From NCBI GenBank assembly GCA_035772735.1, contig JASDFA010000002.1:9362001-9426000 (forward strand): DNA of 64,000 bases. The letters run 5' to 3'. Source of the stretch: Datura wrightii (lineage: Eukaryota; Streptophyta; Magnoliopsida; Solanales; Solanaceae). Positions 1-11,942 of the stretch are shown one piece after another. How positions within the stretch are numbered: position 1 is the stretch's first letter; each line of letters begins with the position of its first letter. Position numbers and translations under genes: made by a program. Below the pieces are notes generated by a model. The model searched no databases. It was given only the letters and a program-made list of their open reading frames with translations, and was not told where the DNA came from.

Positions 1-2347
1 ATGCGGGCCGACAAGGTCACCATGCTGTCTAGTTATCTATAACTCAACAAAGAAATACTGGATAGCTACGTGACCGGCAAGGTCACCACTACTGTCAAGC
101 TATGGCCCCACACGGCCAACATAAAGGAAACAAAAGTACTAACAGCTATACAACTGGACGGCCCCACACGACCGACTCATCTGACCACAGAGAAATATAT
201 ATAGACTGCAAGCCTCTAAGAATACTGATAAGATGGTCGGGACAGGGCCCCGACCTACCCATGTCGTACAACAAAAGAAAAGGGATAAACCTCTAGCTAT
301 CTAGCTCCGGATGACTGGAGCTGATGACCCTGTGAGCTGACTGGAATCACGAGGTATCGGCCCCTCGTCTATGAGTACCAGCAAGCAAGTAATGCAGCGC
401 CCCACCGGGCGTCAGTACCGCTGGTACTGAGTATGTAAAACAATAACTGAAAGAAATATCTGAAAGCAACAACACAACTGATGGAACTGAAATAGGAAGG
501 AATAGACTAACTGACTGGAATGTAAAACTATGCCTACTCTTAACTGTACTGGAGGGAGTAGGAGTCATACTTGAAGATATATCATTCTACTGTCGATCTA
601 CTCGTGTCTCGTATCACATGGCATAACATAACATAACATAACATAGCACACAAAACCTTACCCGACCCCCATAAGCCGGGAGGTAAAAACAGCACACAAT
701 CTATACCCCTACCCCGGTCGTCCAATCTCCTATAATAACTATAAGCATTCTGCCGGTCCCCTGGGTATGCACTTCGGCTCGCTGAGCCCCTGACTATAAC
801 TGTACCTGAGTCCGGAGGACTCCTAAATCAACACCCGGGCGTATCCGCTCGACAGGGGTGTATAAGGGCCGACCAAGGCACAATATGGGGAAAACTGGCA
901 TCCCATCTTCATCCCCTGTGGGACGGCATGCCACTCCGTAGAGCGACATATCCTCGTCCTCTGGCGGACGAGTCGATACAGCTATTAACCCTGGGGCGGT
1001 CATGGATGCTAGGTAATCCAACCCAAAAACAATACAATGGTCTCAACTAGTAATACTATCTGCATATCCCACATACTGAAGGTAATAGTAGTAAAGTATT
1101 TGTACATATTGTATGCTGAACTAGTGATAGTAATATGTACGTACTTAATACATGCTGAGACTAATAATAGTATATATGTATAAATATAATCTTCTGCCAT
1201 ACTGTACCGAGTCTAATGTTAAACCAGATATAGTCTTTCTGCTAGAAACCATGCTGTATACTGAGTTTCTATAGTAACATGATTTACTATTTCTAACATG
1301 CTTTCTAAACTTCATTTTAACCTATCATTCTACTTCTGAAATGCCTTACAGATATTACATTGCTTTACTGGGTTTCAACTGAATACGATAATATCATAAC
1401 ATTCTGTACTACATCACATACTGAGCATGCTGTACAGTTCCTAACACTTGCATTAGAATCTATATCGTGCTAGCAAGTTTCGTGCTAATTATAACCTGAT
1501 GCTTCTAATATCGTACCAACATTCGTAATAAACATAATACATAACTTCTGAACATTCTACTGGCCTTTAAATTACTTTACTATACCAAGATTACTAACTT
1601 GCCGAGAAAACTAACTTTACATACCTTTGCTTTTGATTTCCCGACTAACTAGCGTAGCTTGGTCAGTATTTCAGCCATTCCTCCCAACTGCATTCACATA
1701 TACATCAATCAGTACTAAATACAACTTTATTCTGAAGAACGACATCACTTTCGATATAATTATAATCTAAACTTAGGCCTATCGAAAGACGGTCGAAAAC
1801 TCGCTATTTTCCAGGAGTCCAGAAGGGAGAAATATTCACTTCACAGCTAGGAACACATAGACACTAGTTTGGAGCAATTCTACTTACCTTAGCTCGGTAG
1901 CTCGATGATTCGTCGGCCGTATTTCGCGAAACTAAATGCGTAGGAATGCTCTCCGCTGCTAAATACCTCAGTACCTTAGGTTAATTTGGGTTTGGACTGC
2001 GTTTGGCAGCGTAATCGGACGATAATATATTATCTTCCTTCGTCCCTCTCTGTCCCCTGCGTTTCTCTGGAAATTTCCAATGGTTTAAATGAAATAAAAC
2101 CGAAGTGGGGCTTTATATACTTGAGCCTGGATAGGGCCAACGTGTCACGGAGCCAACGCGGAGGCTCCACCTCCGTGACATGCTGCCATCGCAGAGGGGC
2201 TCTGCCTCGGCTCCTCCCGCGATGGTTTGACAGGTTTCTCGTCCGATCTTTTTCCCGGGCCTTTCTTTAGCACGTATGGCCTTCAAATATGCTTAACCAA
2301 TGTGCGAATAGGCCATCTAGGTGCCGGGAATCCTATGGGATATAACA
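1..2347 (-). repeat. 3' LTR of element A (partial, cut by window start)
   Basis: Position 1 corresponds to 5681 in the right LTR, so about 228 bp lie outside the window. Apart from a few percent substitutions and small indels the two copies are collinear to the terminal ATAACA (minus strand: TGTTAT). Both contain a short (CATAA)n run (here near 622-645) and the CTCAAGTATATAAAG-type TATA region read on the minus strand. The short ORFs in it are conserved between LTR copies only because LTRs are duplicated. Confidence 0.9.
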
Positions 2348-2384
2348 TTTCCCCCCCCCCTTAAGAACATTCGTCCTCGAATGT
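2348..2384 (-). promoter_or_regulatory. Polypurine tract and adjacent palindrome of element A
   Basis: Read on the minus strand, a G10 run (2351-2360) directly precedes the 3' LTR, as expected for the plus-strand primer of reverse transcription. Just upstream on the minus strand is an 18-nt palindrome (2367-2384, ACATTCG/AGGA/CGAATGT) that recurs next to the PPT of elements B, C and D. Confidence 0.85.
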
Positions 2385-2599
2385 AAACTTCTATCATTTC
2401 TCAATTTACTATCTAGGAAAATTTCGGCAGAGTTTCCCCTGTAATATGGACTATAGCAAAAACCTGAAATGCAGAAAAGTCCAAAACAGGTACTGCACGT
2501 AATACTTTAAAATTCACTGGATAATTGAACATCAATCTTTCTTATTTATACATATACAACCATAAGGTACTACATAAGTAGTAATACGGACATACCTGT

Positions 2600-4135
2600 C
2601 GCCTAACTAGGCCTGGAATAGGTGAGGATATCTAGCTTTCATATCCTCTTCAGCTTCCCACGTCATCTCCTCTCGGTTCCTGTTACGCCACAATACCTTG
2701 ACAGATGCAATATCCTTAGTTCTCAATCTACGAACCTGCCTGTCTAGGATGGCTACTGGAATCTCTTCATAGGCCAGCTCTTCTGTAACCTGGATATCCT
2801 GGACTGGGACTGCTCTGGATGAGTCTCCTATGCATTACTTCAACATAGATACATGACCAGATGAACGGATTCTGACTCTGGAGGCAAGTTCAACTCATCT
2901 GCCACTTGGTCTATTCTTCGACGAATCTGATAAGGCCCAACAAATCCGGACTGAGTTTACCCTTTTTACCGAATTTCATCACCCCTTTCATCGGAGATAC
3001 TTTCAGAAATACCCAGTCACTCACATTAAACTCCAGGTCTCTGCGCCGTACGTCTGCATATGATTTCTGGCGACTCTGTGCCGTCAATAGGCGTTCTCTG
3101 ATAAGCTTGACTTTCTCTTCTGACTACTGAATAATATCGGGCCCAATTATCGCTGATTCCCCTACTTCAAACCAGCAAACCGACGATTTACACTTTCGCC
3201 CGTATAAAGCCTCAAAAGGTGCCATCTGAATAGCCGAGTGATAGCTATTATTAAGCAAATTCTATCAATGGCAAATGCTCGTCCCAGCTACCACCAAAGT
3301 CTAGCACGCACGCTCGCAGCATATCCTCGAGCATCTAAATAGTGCGCTCAGCCTGTCCGTCTGTCTGAGGGTGGAATGCAGTGCTCAGATTAATCTGTGT
3401 TCCCAGTCCCTTCGAGAATGATTGCCAAAATCTAGCCGTGAACTGCGCTCCTCTGTCTGAAATAATGGATACTGGCACTCCGTGCAATCTGACTATCTCT
3501 CAGATATACAATTCCGCGTAATCATCGACCGAGAAAGTAGTCCTTACTGGTAGGTAATGAGCTAATTTAGTCAATCTATCAACTATCACCCATATAGAAT
3601 CATGTCTGTGTCGGGTACGGGGTAATCCTGCCACAAAATTCATATTCACTGCTTCCCATTTCTGGAGAGGCACAGCTATGTCCTGAGTTAACCTGCTTGG
3701 TTTCTGGTGTTCCACCTTTACCTGTTGGCAGTTAGGACACTGGGCTACAAACTCAGCAATTTCCCTTTTCATACCTGGCCACCAGTAGTTTTCCTTGATA
3801 TCATGGTACATTTTTGTCGCACCCGGGGTGTAGAGAATAACGGGCGTAATGTACCTCGTTCATAATTTGCTGGTGGAGCCCTGAAACATCTGGAACATAT
3901 AGACGGCCTTTACAACGCAGCACTCCATCCTCTGTTACCTGGAAATCTGGCGTTTTCCCCTGCTAACCAGGTCAGGATTCTTATACCACCGTTCTTTTAT
4001 TTTCACGACTGATGACGACACGGCGGTGTTCTAGATTACCGCTCTGTTGTCCTTCATTTCTATTACACGAACGGCTAAATTGACCAATTGATGTATCTCT
4101 CTGACCAACTCCCGTTGCTCGGGTTGCACATACAC
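2600..4135 (-). pseudogene. Integrase and chromodomain-like tail of element A (broken)
   Basis: The best open piece is 3500-3811, which reads the end of the integrase zinc finger (MYHDIKENYWWPGM, CPNCQQ) and the first catalytic region (VNMNFVAGL, with N where element B has the catalytic D of NMDFMAGL). Further downstream on the minus strand, 2630-3480 matches the rest of integrase core, GPY-type C-terminus and chromodomain-like tail of element B (20-25 kb), but with stops and frameshifts. Homology to element B continues to about 4135 and then stops abruptly. The enzyme would insert the DNA copy into the genome; the chromodomain in this lineage targets heterochromatin (family knowledge). Confidence 0.85.
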
Positions 4136-5225
4136 CACACTCCCAATAGATCTATAGCTAAGAGCGGTTGCTGCTCCATTACCTTTTCATACTTAGAGAG
4201 CTCGGTATATAATTGACGGTCATACTGGCTTGTCTTGCCGAAAAGATCGACAGGTAGTTTACAGGCGTAGCTAGAGGTTATCTGGCCCTCCGGCCACATG
4301 CTAAGGCTACTTGTTGCTGGAATAACCTGAATGACCGTCCGCGCACCTTGTGCCTTTATCTGATCAGAGGGTCCTGATATTGATCATGATCTCTAATGTT
4401 CTGGCTGCATAAACCTAAATAACTGAATAGTCGGGTTGAATGACCCGAATGTGGTAGTAGTCTAACAATGCTCTAACTGTTCTACTTGAGTACTTATAGT
4501 TCATGCATAACTGCGGACTTGGGGGCATCTAATTGCTCTGTTATTTTGCTTGAACCACTGTAAGGCTGGGCTTAATCAAACTTACTCCCAGGCGATCAAT
4601 CTCTGGATCTTTACGGGGAGTCTACTGATCTCCTGGTCTTAATAAACACTGTGCTAGCAGGGTACTATCAATTTCTTACGCCTTGTGTGTATCCACTTGG
4701 ATTTATACTACTATTCTGGGAAATTCTCGGTCTTATGAGCTATTATGTAAATACTGGCCTTCTGCTAGGGCTTTATATCTGAATACCTTACAAGAACCAG
4801 CTGAAGTACTAGTCTGTCACTGACTACTGATGCAGACCCCTTTCTTGGGGTGCCCATGGGCTTGTCTGACTTGCGGGGTATTCCTTGTAATAACTGCTAG
4901 GTTGACTAAGGTCGACTCTCACCTGCAAGGCTGGAAAAATGATGTACGACCACTTAACATACTGGAAAAATTCTGGTTCCAGCATATGCGATAATGCTAT
5001 TGATTTTTAGGGATGCTTCCCTGCTAATACAAGCGCCAGCTAGTCGTTAGACCGTCTAACTGTGCTCTTATCATCTAGCCACCTGATTTAGGCCATTAAC
5101 TCTGGTAAGCTTCTAGAGCCTAGATCTGGCAACAAAACATAAGTCTATTAACTTAATAATTGAGAACTGAGATAGTTTCTATGACTTTATACGTAATTCA
5201 CACTTAACCTGCCCTTTCTCTTCTC
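4136..5225 (-). other. Unrecognised segment replacing gag-PR-RT-RH in element A
   Basis: Elements B and C carry about 3.3 kb of gag, protease, RT and RNase H between leader and integrase. Element A instead has about 1.1 kb that I cannot match by eye to any part of B or C, on either strand. No ORF over 80 codons is open; the longest minus-strand piece (4075-4299) starts here and runs into real integrase-linker sequence. On the minus strand a CTTGCAG/GTGAGAG string around 4908-4921 resembles a splice site. It could be captured host sequence, a diverged part of a non-autonomous relative, or very decayed polyprotein. Confidence 0.5.
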
Positions 5226-5452
5226 CTTTCCCTTTCTCCTTTCTTCTCTTCTTTTCTTTCTTTTTTTTTTAGGGACTCAACCCTATACCGTACCGCTCTA
5301 AAGCACGACTGACTGAGAAGGAAGGGTAACCATCCTATCATGCCTCGCAGCATCCTGCCTATAGTATGTGGTGCACAACACATCCATAGACAAGACTCTA
5401 CTTAGCACGACTTGCAGACTCCCTGGGACACGACCTGCTCTGATACCAAGTT
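5226..5452 (-). promoter_or_regulatory. Leader and primer binding site of element A
   Basis: Minus strand: TGGTATCAGAGC (5448 to 5437) is a perfect 12-nt match to the 3' end of plant initiator tRNA-Met as I recall it, four bases inside the 5' LTR end. The following ~150 bp match the leader of element B. The match ends at about 5285, and a long homopurine run (minus strand, about 5214-5272) then joins the leader to the unrecognised segment. Confidence 0.85.
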
Positions 5453-8028
5453 TGTCACACCCCGCCTTGGGGGGTATGACTGGCACCTGGTGCCCTACTA
5501 GGACCTGAACTGATGGACTGCTGACCCTGAGCACATCTTGTGCCTGGCTGGCTGTAACTCAGATTCAGGGAAACAACGGGCTATATGACGGCTGTAAATA
5601 CAGCCTCCGGCCGACTAGGCCTATAGCCACCTGTACCTGTGCTGACAGCTAACCAGAAACATATCAATATAGGGAAACCTATGCGGGCCGACAAGGCCAC
5701 CATGCTGTCTAGTTATCTGTAACTCAACAAAAAAATACTGGATAGCTACGTGACCGGCAAGGTCACCACTACTGTCAAGCTATGGCCCCACACGGCCAAT
5801 ATAAAGGAAACAGAAGTACTAACAGCTATACAAATGGATGGCCCCACACGACCGGCTCATCTGACCACAGGGAAGTATATATAGACTGCAAGCCTCTAAG
5901 AATATTGATAAGATAGTCGGGACAGGGCCCCGACCTACCCATGCCGTACAACAAAAGAAAAGGGATAAACCTCTAGCTATCTAGCTCCGGATGACTGGAG
6001 CTGATGACCCTGTGAGCTGACTGGAAATCACGAGGTATCGGCCCCTCATCTATGAGTACCTGCAGGAAAGTAATGCAGCGCCCCACCGGGCGTCAGTACC
6101 GCTGGTACTGAGTACATAAAACAATAACTGAAAAAAATATCTGAAAGCAACAACACAACTGATGGAACTGAAATAGGAAGGAATAGACTAACTAACTGGA
6201 ATGTAAAACTATGCCTACTCTTCACTGTACTGGAGGGAGTAGGAGTCATACCTGAAGATATATCATTCTACTATCGATCTACTCGTGTCTCGTATCACAT
6301 GGCATAACATAACATAACATAACATAGCACACACAACCTTACCCGACCCCCATAAGCCGGGAGGTACAAACAGCACGCAATCTATACCCCTACCCTGGTC
6401 TTCCCATCTCCTATAATAACTATAAGCATCCTACTGGTCCCCTGGGTATGCACTTGGGTTCGCTGAGCCCCTGACTATAACTGTACCTAAGTCCGGAGGA
6501 CTCCTGAATCAACACCCGGGCGTATCCGCTCGACAGGGGTGTATAAGGGCCGACCAAGTCACAATATGGGGAAAACTGGCATCCCATATTCGTCCCCTGT
6601 GGGACGGCATGCCACTCTGTAGAGAGAAGTATCCTCATCCTCTGGCGGATGAGTCGATACAGCTATTAACCCTGGGGCGGTCATGGATGCTAGGTAATCC
6701 AACCCAAAAACAATACAATGGTCTCAACTAGTAATACTATCTGCATATCCCACATACTGAAGCTAATAGTAGTAAAGTATTTGTACATATTGTATGCTGA
6801 ACTAGTGATAGTAATATGTACGTACTTAATACATGCTGAGACTGATAATAGTATATATGTATAAATATAATCTTCTGCCATACTGTACTGAGTCTAATGT
6901 TAAACCAGATATAGTCTTTCTGCTGGAAACCATGTTGTATACTGAGTTTCTATAGTAACATGATTTACTATTTTTAACATGCTTTCTAAACTTCATTTTA
7001 ACCTATCATTCAACTTCTGAAATGCCTTACAGATATTAAATTGCTTTATTGGGTTTCAACTGAATACGATAATATCCTAACATTCTGTACTACATCACAT
7101 ACTGAGCATGCTGTGCAGTTCCTAACACTTGCATTAGAATCTATATCGTGCTAGCAAGTTTCGTGCTAACTATAACCTGATGCTTCTAATATCGTACCAA
7201 CATTCGTAATAAACATAATACATAACTTCTGAACATTCTACTGGCCTTTAAATTACTTTACCATACCAAGATTACTAACTTGCCGAGGAAACTAGCTTTA
7301 CATACCTTTGCTTCTGATTTCCCGACTAACTGGCGTAGCTTGGTCAGTATTTCAGCTATTCCTCCCAACTGCATTCACATATACATCAATCAGTACTAAA
7401 TACAACTTTATTCTGAAGAACGACATCACTTTCAACATAATTATAGCCTAAACTTAGGCCTATCGAAAGACGGTCGAAAACTCGCTATTTTCCAGGAGTC
7501 CAGAAGGGAGAAATATTCACTTCCCGTCTAGGAACACATAGACACTAGTTTGGAGCAATTCTACTTACCTTAGCTCGGTAGCTCGACGATTCGTCGGCCG
7601 TATTTCACGAAACTAAATCCGTAGGAATGCTCTCCGCTGCTAAATACCTCAGTACCTGAGGTTAATTTGGGTTTGGACTGCGTTTGGCAGCGTAATCGGA
7701 CGATAATATATTATCTTCCTTCATCCCTCTCTGCCCCCTGCGTTTCTCTGGAAATTTCCAATGGTTTAAATGAAATAAAACCGAAGTGGGGCTTTATATA
7801 CTTGAGCCTGGACAGGGCCAACGTGTCACGGAGCCAACACGGAGGCTCCACCTCCGTGACATGCTGCCATCGTGGAGGGGCTCTGCCTCGGCTCCTCCCG
7901 TGATGGTTCGACAGGTTTCTCGTCCGATCTTTTTCCCGGGCCTTTCTTTAGCACGTATGGCCTTCAAATATGCTTAACCAACGTGCGAATAGGCCATCTA
8001 GGTGCCGGGAATCCTACGGGGTATAACA
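5453..8028 (-). repeat. 5' LTR of element A (complete, 2576 bp)
   Basis: It starts TGTCACACCCCG and ends GGTATAACA on the plus strand, i.e. TGTTATACC...GGGGTGTGACA on its own strand. It holds the LTR promoter on the minus strand: TATATAAAG-type box near 7794-7803, preceded by GC-rich inverted repeats. It is about 88% similar by eye to the LTR start of element B. Confidence 0.92.
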
Positions 8029-11000
8029 ATTTTGGTATAATTTCACCTTTAATTGATCTTTTTTACTTATTCTATTAAGAAAGTTTAGAATGACCTTTTC
8101 AACTAATTATAGATAAGATAGTTATGTAAGGAAATTTTGATATTCAAATTAATTGGTTTCCTTTCTCTTTCGGCCCTTTAATCATATGGAAAATCTTGGT
8201 ATTCTAACCATTTACAACAATGTAGGACCTATAAATAAAACCTTGATGGATTGCATTGATATTTTGGTTGTTCTATTTATGCTAGTACTGGGTGGATCAT
8301 AGTAAGTTTAGGATTTGATGTGTTTTTTCTATATAAGGTAGATATCCCAATAATCATTAGTTTTCCTTTCTTTATTCCATTAATTAATTTTCTTTGAATA
8401 TTTTCTTTCTCTTTTTTCTTATACTATTTTTAGTACGTGAATAATTTCAGCAAATTTGTTGTGATTCCGTTAATTAGAGGGATTAATCTCTTTATTTGAT
8501 TGCGGATGAATATTTATTAAGGATCGGATTTCCTTGAAATGATCCTCAAATTTTGTCTCCTTTCCTTTAAAATTCTCTTACTTGTTTGACTATATAAGCA
8601 TGCCCTCCTTTTCTTTTCTCTTCATGGGAATACTACTATCCCTCTAGCAACATAACATTCAAACATCACTTAGTTCTTTAAGCAATACAACTTTACTTTA
8701 TCTTTTTTTTGGCATCCAAACATTACTGGAATAATTTCTCTTTTCTTTATTAGCTGTCAAAGAGACTGATTTATATTGGAGATTCTTCTTTAGTTTCCCT
8801 ACTGTTCGTTATTGAGATTCGTCGGTTCCTACCGCGTTTTCTTTTTTCATAATTCACTCCCAAGTGGTTAGTCCATCTAATTATATGACTCATTATTTTT
8901 ACTAGTTTAATCATGGTTAATGAATATGACATGATTGATGCTTTAATACAAATGCTTATCTGATTTGATGTTCATCAGTTTTCCTTATAGAAACTACCAA
9001 TCTTTGAGTTTTATTCTTATTGATACCTGCTGCCCGTATTTTATACATATACACGTGATCGTCTTTGTTTAGTCTTTTAAAGAAGGTATTCATTGGCTCT
9101 ATTCGGAGTGAGTCATAGAGCTGCTCGGAATATGGAGAATGAGATTTATTAGGATGATTTGTAATTTTATATTTAGATTTCTTTTTTTCTCCTCTCTCTA
9201 TTTTAATTAATTCCGTTTGTGTAATACTGTATAACGCAATATACAATGGAAAGGGGATATGAAAGGGGGGCGGGGAACATGTGATGTTTTTCTTTCTCCC
9301 TATTCCCGAATAACTCTTTTAATTTATTTTGCTCTTAGACATCATGTCTATAGGAATATATCATGTAGTACTTAGAGAGTATGCCTATAAGACATATGCT
9401 TAATTTCACTTGAAATTACGCATGTAGGAATAAGGAACAATTATCTTGGTTAAGAAACCATGCTTTTAAGAATAGGAAGTATTAGCATCCCAGCTTTTAT
9501 GATAATTGTTTAACACCATAAAATCAACATATATGAACCGCGAGTTTTCTTATTAGTTTATCGCTAGTTGTGTTCCTATAACAATTATGTCTGTTTATTT
9601 CTATATAGTTATCATGCTAATAAATTTCTTTATAATAACATGTGATATCATCTCAAATCGGTCTATGGTTAGTGTATGTTTAGGAGCCAATTTATGTGAA
9701 ACATGAGCTATTAGCCTTAGATATTTCGTCTACAAGATTCAATTGTAAGACGAATAATAACATTTTCAAATTAAGTCCTCTAATTGATATCATGTTTATA
9801 GGGTCTATCATAATAGATATCATTCCCATAAGAATTTAATCGATGCAATATCATGTGTAACATAAGATATCATGCCTATAGGATTCGTATGAATTAAAAC
9901 AATTGGAATTGAAGCATGTCTTGTGTTTAAATCTTAGTAGATCTGCCTATAGGGATTACTTGCAATATGTGTTAGTGGCTTAAAATTGGATCAATAACTT
10001 GTTAGATGTCAAGCTTGTCAATAGTTAATCAATTATTAAATCTATAAGTGTCATGTTGTCTGCGGCAATGAACTTGCTAATAAGTCTCATCCTGTCAGAA
10101 TCATGCTTAATTTTATCATAATCTAATCTGTTCATTTAAGTAAAAATTAGGTACATAAGTCTTAAACGTTTTGTTGATGAGAGATGTGTTTATTTTTTAG
10201 TATAGATCTCATTAATTTGTTTAAATTATATATCCAATCTAACAAGTTGTATTACGTGTTGCATGTTTGAACCTTATCCTTTTTATTAGAAGTCATGTTC
10301 ATAGGATTTGTTTAGAAATCATGCTCATAAGGTTCGAGGCTTATATAAAACGTTTTGTTCTAATTGTTTATTATTAGTTGCTTTGTTTGACGCTTTTATC
10401 TTTAACGACCTTAAGTATGTCTCAGATCTAAAACTCCAAAATAGTAGTCCAAATGCCTCTTGGACATTAAGATTGGGACGGGTAGGCACATGCTAAGGCG
10501 TTAGTTTTTCTTCACGTAGAGCGATTTAAGACTAATAATTAATAAATTAGGTGGGTAGTGGGACATGATAGTCTGTGCTCGCTGAATAATATGAGCAATT
10601 TTAAATGATTGTGAAATATTATTTTAATTGCACGGGGTGATTCCGTTAGGTTAAAATAATCCTCCCCTTATTTTGTGCAGAACTATGTTTGACCTAATTC
10701 CCTTTCGTGATATGTAGGCACCTCTTTGAGGTTCAGTCCAATCCTTAAAATTTTCATTTATTTGTTTTAATTTAATGTTTATTTGTTATTTGGCTTTGCT
10801 TATTAATCATTATTTGAATTAATTATATTCCCTGCATTATATCTTTCCTGCTTTATCTGATTTTGCTTATTTTAATTACAAAACTATTTGAACTTTTAAT
10901 TTTTGATCACTTAGTTCAATGGACTTGTTTATATAAAAAGGGAGTTAAAATCAATCTTATTTGCTCATTTAGTAAATACCCCACATAATTTAAGAATCTG

Positions 11001-11233
11001 ACGGGGAACTACATTTGTGGACCTTGAAAGGTGCCTAACACCTTTCTTTCGAGGTAATTTAAGCCCTTGCCCAACTCTGGTGACCTAGGCTAGTAAAACA
11101 GTCCCTTAGGTTAGTACAGTTCCCTAACGCACCTCAAATCATTAGGTGACGACTCTCCTTTCTTTTGAAATAAACCCTTAAGAGTTATCATATGTTGTAT
11201 CCCGCTTTTCGCGAGAAAAAATGGGGCGCGACA
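8029..11233 (+). repeat. 5' LTR of Tat/Ogre-like element (3' part only)
   Basis: Collinear with 34805-37957 of the 3' LTR at roughly 95% by eye, ending GGGGCGCGACA. The first ~1240 bp of the LTR lie to the left of element A, outside the window. A TATA box (ACTATATAAGC, about 8589-8599) is followed by TC-rich sequence, a plausible transcription start. Between 9340 and 10340 a degenerate motif like ATCATGCCTATAGGA recurs many times. No gene here; the short ORFs are not conserved as proteins. Confidence 0.88.
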
Positions 11234-11942
11234 GCATGACGACTGTGCTAGGAATTTTAGGCTTTAAACCACAACATATTCATTTTATGTGGGATTTATT
11301 CGAGTTAAAAAAAATCTTTCACTTTTACTTTTTAATTTGACTTTATCTTCCCATTTGACAGTCTCTATAATATTTTATTTTCTTACGTGATGAAGTTACT
11401 AACGTTTTCTTTCTTTTCTTTTATTTTGTTGTTTATTACTAATAATTTACCGTTTGTAATTTGTTATGATTTATTTGCTAACTATTTGTTTCATAAGCTG
11501 TCATACGCTCATATTTTCCCCACTTGGGAACCTCTCATTATCACACACAAAAACGGTTGCGTGGTTTCACGGCCGTTCACTATTAAAACACCCCGAGGAA
11601 TGTCTTGTGATTTGGTCGATCAGTGGTGCATCGACGGTCATAAGCTTCCTCACTCTCGAGTTGTCCTCTTGAGGGAACCGTATCATACCCACTCTCATTC
11701 CTAGATCTTGACCGTTTACGCCTTTAGTAAAGTATGCACATCATTTTAAACTTAGAAAAATCACAACGTCTATGGCATGTCAAGATTAATAGAGAAAACT
11801 TTCCTTAAGTCTTAAGGGATTTTAAAATCCCGAGGAAGACGATCCATAAAATTATGTGCATTTTGAGAGAGATTAATGTTAAGTAATGTCATTTTGATCC
11901 TGGGTGGGTAGAATAGTTTAACCTTTTTGTGTTGCATGTACA
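11234..11942 (+). promoter_or_regulatory. Primer binding site and leader of the Tat/Ogre-like element
   Basis: Directly after the LTR, ATGACGACTGTGCTAGG (11236-11252) resembles the TGGCGACTCTGCTGGGG primer site I recall for Tat/Ogre elements (tRNA-Arg type), with G-to-A changes that suggest decay. The rest of the leader is AT-rich. A 105-codon ORF at 11387-11704 starts with a hydrophobic stretch but matches nothing I know and I do not call it a gene. Confidence 0.6.

Larger units (their letters stand above)
1..8028 (-). mobile_element. Element A: Tekay/Del-like Ty3/gypsy LTR retrotransposon, rearranged
   Basis: Two near-identical direct repeats (1-2347 and 5453-8028) flank an internal part of about 3.1 kb read on the minus strand. 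The minus-strand order is 5' LTR (right), primer binding site, short leader, an unrecognised segment, integrase, chromodomain-like tail, polypurine tract and 3' LTR (left, cut by the window edge). The LTR family is that of element B, in the opposite orientation. gag, protease, RT and RNase H are missing, so this copy cannot be autonomous. It sits in the 5' LTR of the Tat/Ogre-like element: the base after its right end (8029) continues the sequence found uninterrupted at 34805. The likely 5-bp target duplication is ATTTT, but its left copy lies outside the window. Confidence 0.9.

Noticed and set aside
8956..9246. 96-codon minus-strand ORF in the Tat LTR
   Set aside because: The equivalent place in the 3' LTR (about 35740-36020) is not open in the same way, and no domain is visible.
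11387..11704. Possible secreted peptide (hydrophobic N-terminus, 105 codons)
   Set aside because: Lies in the leader of the Tat element, with no homologous context and a second overlapping frame of similar length.
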